A DNA stretch of 64,000 nucleotides from Brevibacillus agri. GTDB taxonomy: Bacteria; Bacillota; Bacilli; Brevibacillales; Brevibacillaceae. The stretch covers positions 2,410,001 to 2,474,000 of the forward strand of contig NZ_CP026363.1 of assembly GCF_004117055.1 (NCBI RefSeq), given 5' to 3'. Positions 60,486 to 64,000 of the stretch are shown piece by piece (within the stretch, counting starts at the first letter, position 1; each line of letters starts with the position of its first letter). A program made the translations under genes and the position numbers. The notes below the pieces were generated by a model. That model had not been told where the DNA came from, made no database searches, and worked only from the letters and a program-made list of their open reading frames with translations.

Positions 60486-61028
60486 TCAGGTTGCGGAATC
60501 GGGATCGTTCTGTTTGCCTTGGCGGAGCTGTAGCTGGCGCTCTCGTTCTGCGAGGACGTCGCTGCGGTCGCGCAACGTGTGCTTGTTTAGCAAAAACGGA
60601 TCATTCATGTCGCTGTCGCGATACTCCGGCTGATTTTGCTTGGCACAGGCCGCTTTGTACGCGGCAATCAGCTCGGCTGCCCGCATCGGCAAGGTGATGC
60701 TGCGGTAAGGCAAGCCTTGTTCAATCTCTTCCAGGCGGACTGCCAAGAGGCGCTCCAGGGCCGTGCTGTCCAAGCCGAGGCGCTCCAGCTCCGCGTGATG
60801 CTGTTTCACCAGCGCGTGGGCACTTGTGAGCATTTTGCGGGCGCCGTTTACGTTGCCGCGTCGGTGGTGGTACAGCCCGACGGCAATTTGAATCAAGCCG
60901 ACCCAGACAGACTGGCGCTCCGCGGGTGGAGCGCTTTTCCAATATTCTTCCAAAATCTCGTGACACTCGAAATAGTCGCGTTCGACATGAAACTGAACCA
61001 GGTAGTCCAGATACGGCTCAGGATACAT
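60486..61028 (-). CDS. DUF309 family protein
   Basis: 180 residues. FHVERDYFECHEILEEYWKS near the N-terminus and VWVGLIQIAVGLYHHRRGNV, NGARKMLTSAHALVKQ are the DUF309 signature (B. subtilis YpuF). The His/Glu helices suggest a metal site; function unknown. The ATG at 61028 has GAGGTG 9 bases upstream. It is convergent with the KptA-like gene, ending 6 bases from it. Confidence 0.82.
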   Translation of the reverse strand: MYPEPYLDYLVQFHVERDYFECHEILEEYWKSAPPAERQSVWVGLIQIAVGLYHHRRGNVNGARKMLTSAHALVKQHHAELERLGLDSTALERLLAVRLEEIEQGLPYRSITLPMRAAELIAAYKAACAKQNQPEYRDSDMNDPFLLNKHTLRDRSDVLAERERQLQLRQGKQNDPDSAT

Positions 61029-61199
61029 GATGGACTTCACCTCGCTCTTTTTTGTAAGAAAAAACGCCTCGACGCTTTGCGGGCAAGCGGCTGTGGCTGT
61101 TTGCCGCCAACCACAAGGTCGTGACCGTTATGTTTTCAACGGTTTGTTTATGTACTATTATAAAGCATAGAGTAGAGAAATCGAGGTGGGAAACACGAT

Positions 61200-61448
61200 A
61201 TGACAAGAGATGAACTGATGGCTGTCTTGGAAAAAAAGCGAATGACCGAAATCATAGAGCTGATTGAGGATGCCGAGCAAGGCGAACTGGAGGAGCTTGA
61301 ACTGGTGGAAAGCCTGGGGCTGCTGATGGACCAGGAGCTGAACAGGGAAGTTCTTGCCCTTTTGGAGAGCCTTGGCGTTACCATCGTGTATGTGAGCGGT
61401 GACGAAGAGGACGAGGAAGACAGCGAAGACGACGAAGACGAGGATTAA
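61200..61448 (+). CDS. Acidic 82-residue protein resembling sigma factor region 1.1
   Basis: MTRDELMAVLEKKRMTEIIE, LVESLGLLMDQELNREVLAL and LLESLGVTIVYVSGDEEDEE: helices followed by a short V-T-I-V-Y-V strand and an Asp/Glu-only tail. The pattern is like the compact, acidic region 1.1 of sigma-70 factors, which masks DNA-binding regions, but with no sigma domains after it. Similarity is by eye and weak. The ATG lies after GAGGTGGGAAACACGAT. It has its own terminator. Confidence 0.6.
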   Translation: MTRDELMAVLEKKRMTEIIELIEDAEQGELEELELVESLGLLMDQELNREVLALLESLGVTIVYVSGDEEDEEDSEDDEDED

Positions 61449-61452
61449 GAAG

Positions 61453-61490
61453 AAACCAACCTAGCTCTTTGCGGCCAGGTTGGTTTTCTT
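61453..61490 (+). terminator. Terminator after the acidic protein gene
   Basis: AAACCAACCT and AGGTTGGTTT pair around a 14-base loop; TTTTCTT follows. Confidence 0.85.
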
Positions 61491-61503
61491 GCTGTATTTG
61501 CCC

Positions 61504-61674
61504 CTACTTTTGGGTCCAGACCCGGTTTTTGTTGCGGGTCGCGGGAAACTTTTCGCCTTTGTCCAGCTCGATAATCATCGGGTCCTGTACGCTGGCGCCG
61601 GTTTCCCCGATTTCCATGTACACTGCGTTTTTTGGCGACTTGTCGCCTTCACGAAAACGGCTTTGTTCTCCCAT
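61504..61674 (-). CDS. YjzC family small protein
   Basis: 56 residues, MGEQSRFREGDKSPKNAVYM, then EIGETGASVQDPMIIELDKG and FPATRNKNRVWTQK. This matches Bacillus YjzC, of unknown function. The ATG at 61674 has AGAAGGTG upstream; longer starts are not supported. Confidence 0.8.
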   Translation of the reverse strand: MGEQSRFREGDKSPKNAVYMEIGETGASVQDPMIIELDKGEKFPATRNKNRVWTQK

Positions 61675-61811
61675 AGGGACACCTTCTTTCTCGCAATGTG
61701 TGATCTGCCTTAGTATGGCCGTCGCGGGGATGTTCATGCTGGCTGCCTCTATTGACGTTCGATTCAAAATTCATATACGATGGTTTCAACGATGGATGAA
61801 GAGGTGAATTC

Positions 61812-62756
61812 ATGCTACGCCTGACCCTGCAAAAGGATTCGAATGTGTCGTACCACGAACAGCTCTACCAACAAATTGCTTCCTCGATTCGCAGCGGAGA
61901 AATTCCGCCGAATGAGCAGTTGCCGACGGTCAGGGAGCTAGCGGCACAACTGAAGGTCAATTACAACACGGTTCGCAGCGTTTATCTCCGCTTGCAGCAG
62001 GAAGGGATGGTCGATTCGCGTCAAGGGCGCGGGACCATCGTCAGCAATATTGTTAACGATCCTCTACTGACCCGCAATCCCGCGCATCTCGCTTTGCTGG
62101 CCAAAGAGACGCTGCACAAAGTAAAGGCCATGGGCTATTCCATGGATGAATTTACCCGTGTCCTCTCGTGTGTCATGCTGGAGATCAACCAGTTTCCTGT
62201 CCTGTTTTTGCGTTTCACAGAGCTGGAGCTTGCCGAGTATTTGCGCCTGGTGCAATACCATCTCCCCAGTGTCATGCTGGAGGGGCGGACCTTCGATGAT
62301 TTTGCCCAGCGAGTCGAACAGGACCCGAGCTTTTTGCAGCAATACAAGGCGATCGTCACTCACCCTTCCGTTAATTTGCGCATGAAGCACCGTTTGCCGC
62401 GAGAGGCTCCGCCTGTCGTCAGCCTCGATTTTATACCCGATCCGACTACGGTCATTCCGGCCATGGAGGCGTATCCCCGCCATACAAAAGTCGGGCTGGT
62501 CTGTGCGACGATCCGCGGTGCGGCAGGAATGATAAATGACTTGTACAACGCAGGCATCACGCATCTGGATATTCGGACGATCGAAGCGAATCATCCCGAC
62601 GTGTTCGACCTGATTACGAATTGTGATGTCGTCTACATATCGAAGCCCGGCTATATGGTCAGACCGCATTTGCTGACGCTGCCAAAAGTAAAGGAATACC
62701 AGGAAATTCCCGATCACCACGGAATCAATGAACTGCGCAAGATCGTGACGCAATGA
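61812..62756 (+). CDS. GntR family transcriptional regulator
   Basis: 314 residues. The N-terminal winged helix (YHEQLYQQIASSIRSGEIPP, EQLPTVRELAAQLKVNYNTV, VYLRLQQEGMVDSRQGRGTI) is a YtrA/YhcF-type GntR HTH. The C-terminal 230 residues are an effector-like domain (VGLVCATIRGAAGMINDLYN, CDVVYISKPGYMVRPHLLTL) that looks periplasmic-binding-like but has no clear family. The ATG follows GATGAAGAGGTGAATTC. Its target is not evident here. Confidence 0.85.
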   Translation: MLRLTLQKDSNVSYHEQLYQQIASSIRSGEIPPNEQLPTVRELAAQLKVNYNTVRSVYLRLQQEGMVDSRQGRGTIVSNIVNDPLLTRNPAHLALLAKETLHKVKAMGYSMDEFTRVLSCVMLEINQFPVLFLRFTELELAEYLRLVQYHLPSVMLEGRTFDDFAQRVEQDPSFLQQYKAIVTHPSVNLRMKHRLPREAPPVVSLDFIPDPTTVIPAMEAYPRHTKVGLVCATIRGAAGMINDLYNAGITHLDIRTIEANHPDVFDLITNCDVVYISKPGYMVRPHLLTLPKVKEYQEIPDHHGINELRKIVTQ

Positions 62757-62828
62757 TTTTTTGCCTGTTATGCCCTTATTTTCTGGCGGTTTGCAGAGCT
62801 TTTTCCTTCCTGATATGTACAAAAGCCG

Positions 62829-62860
62829 CCGGCAGCCTGTCTGCCGGTTGTGCTGTTTTC
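62829..62860 (+). terminator. Weak terminator-like hairpin after the GntR gene
   Basis: CCGGCAG and CTGCCGG form a 7-bp stem with a 5-base loop; only TTGTGCTGTTTT follows. Confidence 0.45.
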
Positions 62861-62967
62861 AGGCAAGACATCCGCTGATTTTGCCGCAAGAATAGACAAG
62901 TATACCATGCCGATGCACCTTCACCTACATACTTTGTAGATGTAACGAACAGGAGGGGGTGAGGTTC

Positions 62968-63180
62968 ATGGGTTGCGGATGCAGAAAGTCTCATTGCAAG
63001 TGCTACTACAAGAAGTGCTGCAAGAGGAAATACTACAAAAAACATTGCTACTACAAGCCTTACTACAGAACGGAATGTAAAACTGGTCGTGGAAGCTGCG
63101 GTCACCATCACCATCACGGCGAGAGCTGCGGACACGGCGGTTACGGGTCCTCTTGGGGTGGCCACGACAGCAAATATTAA
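62968..63180 (+). CDS. Cys/Tyr/His-rich small protein, probable spore coat component
   Basis: 70 residues: MGCGCRKSHCKCYYKKCCKR, then KYYKKHCYYKPYYRTECKTG and a HHHHH-containing SCGHGG tail. Cys, Tyr, Lys and His make up most of it, as in cross-linked or metal-binding coat proteins of bacilli. The ATG has AGGAGGGGGTGAG upstream. No family is assigned with confidence; metal binding is an alternative. Confidence 0.65.
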   Translation: MGCGCRKSHCKCYYKKCCKRKYYKKHCYYKPYYRTECKTGRGSCGHHHHHGESCGHGGYGSSWGGHDSKY

Positions 63181-63190
63181 TTCATCGAAA

Positions 63191-63216
63191 AAAAGCGCCT
63201 TTTACGGCGCTTTTTT
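63191..63216 (+). terminator. Terminator after the Cys/His-rich gene
   Basis: AAGCGCC and GGCGCTT pair, followed by a T run. Confidence 0.88.
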
Positions 63217-63345
63217 CGTGCTATCCAGTATAAGGGCAACTATGACTGCGTCAATGGTTCGGCGCAGCCAAGTTTTCGAATTTTTTCGCAAGTTTGCGGT
63301 GCTGGCATCGTACACTACAGTAGCGAAGGGAATGGGGGAATGCAA

Positions 63346-63696
63346 ATGAACCATCTGGTCGGAAAAGACGAGCGAATGTGGGCCATGATCGCACATTTGT
63401 CCGCGCTGATCGGCTTTCTGATCCCATTTGGCAATGTGCTGGGGCCGCTTTTGGTCTGGTTGTTCAAACGCGAAGAGGGCCCCTTTTTTGAGGAGCACGG
63501 AAAGGAAGCGCTCAATTTCAGCATCTCGGTCACGATCTACGCAGCCATTTCCAGCATCCTGCTCATTGTCTTCATCGGCGTGATTTTATTGACCGCCCTG
63601 TTCTTTTTCTGGATCGTCTTCGTCGTGATTGCCGCCGTTCGGGCCAACGAAGGGAAAACGTACCGCTATCCGCTGACGTTGCGATTTATCAAATGA
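63346..63696 (+). CDS. DUF4870 membrane protein
   Basis: 116 residues. KDERMWAMIAHLSALIGFLI, FGNVLGPLLVWLFKREEGPF, VEEHGKEALNFSISVTIYA-like helix and FFFWIVFVVIAAVRANEGKT give the three-helix DUF4870 pattern (Tic20-like fold). Function unknown. The ATG at 63346 was preferred over the ATG six bases earlier, which lies directly on its GGGGGA site. Confidence 0.85.
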   Translation: MNHLVGKDERMWAMIAHLSALIGFLIPFGNVLGPLLVWLFKREEGPFFEEHGKEALNFSISVTIYAAISSILLIVFIGVILLTALFFFWIVFVVIAAVRANEGKTYRYPLTLRFIK

Positions 63697-63713
63697 GTGA
63701 TTCGCCATCGAGC

Positions 63714-63742
63714 AGCCGCTCCTTTGGGAACGGCTTTTTTTT
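63714..63742 (+). terminator. Terminator after the DUF4870 gene
   Basis: AGCCG and CGGCT pair with inner TCC/GGGA pairs, followed by eight T. Confidence 0.8.
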
Positions 63743-63832
63743 CGTAATTTTCCCGCAACAGGCAGGGTGAATGGTCATTCATCGCGAAAAACTAGGGAGG
63801 ACAAAGAATCGGGGCGAAGGGAGTGGGAAGTC

Positions 63833-64000
63833 ATGCTGACTGGCGTTACGGTTGTCGATTTTTCTCGTCATCTGCCTGGGCCGATCTGCACCATGCGACT
63901 CGCTGACCTGGGAGCGGAAGTCATCGAGGTGGAGGCGTTTCGCGAAGACGAGCACGCCTCGGCGGTTTTTCCCAGCCCGTCTGCGGCCAGAGAAACGGGA
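63833..64000 (+). CDS. CaiB/BaiF family CoA-transferase, N-terminal fragment (runs off the window)
   Basis: The first 56 codons read [20 protein letters not shown], then [21 protein letters not shown]-x-G-(V/I)-(R/T)-V-(V/L)-D-x-(S/T) and [12 protein letters not shown] are the class III CoA-transferase opening. The ATG has GGGAGTGGGAAGTC upstream. The active-site Asp lies beyond the end. Confidence 0.85.
   Translation, partial: MLTGVTVVDFSRHLPGPICTMRLADLGAEVIEVEAFREDEHASAVFPSPSAARETG

Overview
The window reads as chromosome of a spore-forming, moderately GC-rich Gram-positive of the Bacillota, most like Brevibacillus (inference from gene content and order; no database was searched). The evidence is a complete gerPA-F spore germination operon behind a sigma-K-type promoter, a PyrR-attenuated pyr operon, S-box and cobalamin riboswitches, strong AAGGAGG ribosome binding sites with frequent GTG/TTG starts, hopanoid cyclase, CcdC, YjzC and a Cys/His-rich coat-like protein. 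I see no rRNA, tRNA, CRISPR, prophage or insertion sequence.

Layout. 1-3.3 kb: the start of a YtkD-like Nudix gene, a flavin oxidoreductase, an LCP cell-wall ligase and an Hsp20 protein. 3.4-5.7 kb: gerPF-E-D-C-B-A on the minus strand, with a divergent orphan GerP-like gene. 5.7-11.2 kb: a frameshifted squalene-hopene cyclase, a DUF2515 gene and topB. 11.2-13.9 kb: an envelope-stress operon (PspA, DUF350, DUF4178, DUF4247 lipoprotein) behind an exact sigma-W-type promoter. 14.2-23.7 kb: a five-gene alpha-glucan cluster. 23.8-27.8 kb: a kinase-like gene, lspA, an RluD-like gene, a truncated VOC gene and a secreted beta-propeller. 27.8-38.3 kb: pyrR-pyrP-pyrB-pyrC-carA-carB-pyrF-pyrE with three PyrR attenuators and no pyrK/pyrD. 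38.3-43.1 kb: a doubly frameshifted saccharopine-dehydrogenase-like gene with an ArsR regulator and shared operator, a 200-bp element with terminal inverted repeats, a frameshifted glycine-rich secreted protein and a TPR-AAA ATPase. 43.2-49.6 kb: two kynurenine-formamidase-type cyclases, an intact saccharopine-dehydrogenase-like gene, zwf, a Gfo/Idh/MocA enzyme and a DinB protein. 49.6-52.1 kb: a cobalamin riboswitch before a 43-residue zinc-ribbon gene, then two SAM riboswitches in tandem before hom. 52-57 kb: CapA-like, VOC and Nudix genes, and a regulator-like protein joining a helix-turn-helix to a degenerate F1-ATPase beta-like domain, next to a hydrolase. 57-64 kb: CcdC, an MFS transporter, a CPBP protease, a degenerate KptA-like protein, DUF309, a sigma-1.1-like acidic protein, YjzC, a GntR regulator, a coat-like protein, DUF4870 and the start of a CaiB/BaiF CoA-transferase.

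How the genes work together. The gerP set and the coat-like gene serve the spore coat. The PspA operon answers envelope stress. The pyr operon makes UMP under PyrR feedback. The 14-23 kb cluster can interconvert sugar phosphates, build and branch a glucan and trim it.

Five loci carry damage: frameshifts in the cyclase, the saccharopine-dehydrogenase-like gene (two) and the glycine-rich protein, a nonsense codon in the VOC gene, and a missing standard start in the beta-propeller gene. Three of the four frameshifts lie in A or G homopolymers, so sequencing error must be separated from real decay. The most novel-looking items are the HTH/F1-beta-like protein, the cobalamin-riboswitch-controlled zinc-ribbon miniprotein and the GH57-GT4 glucan cluster.
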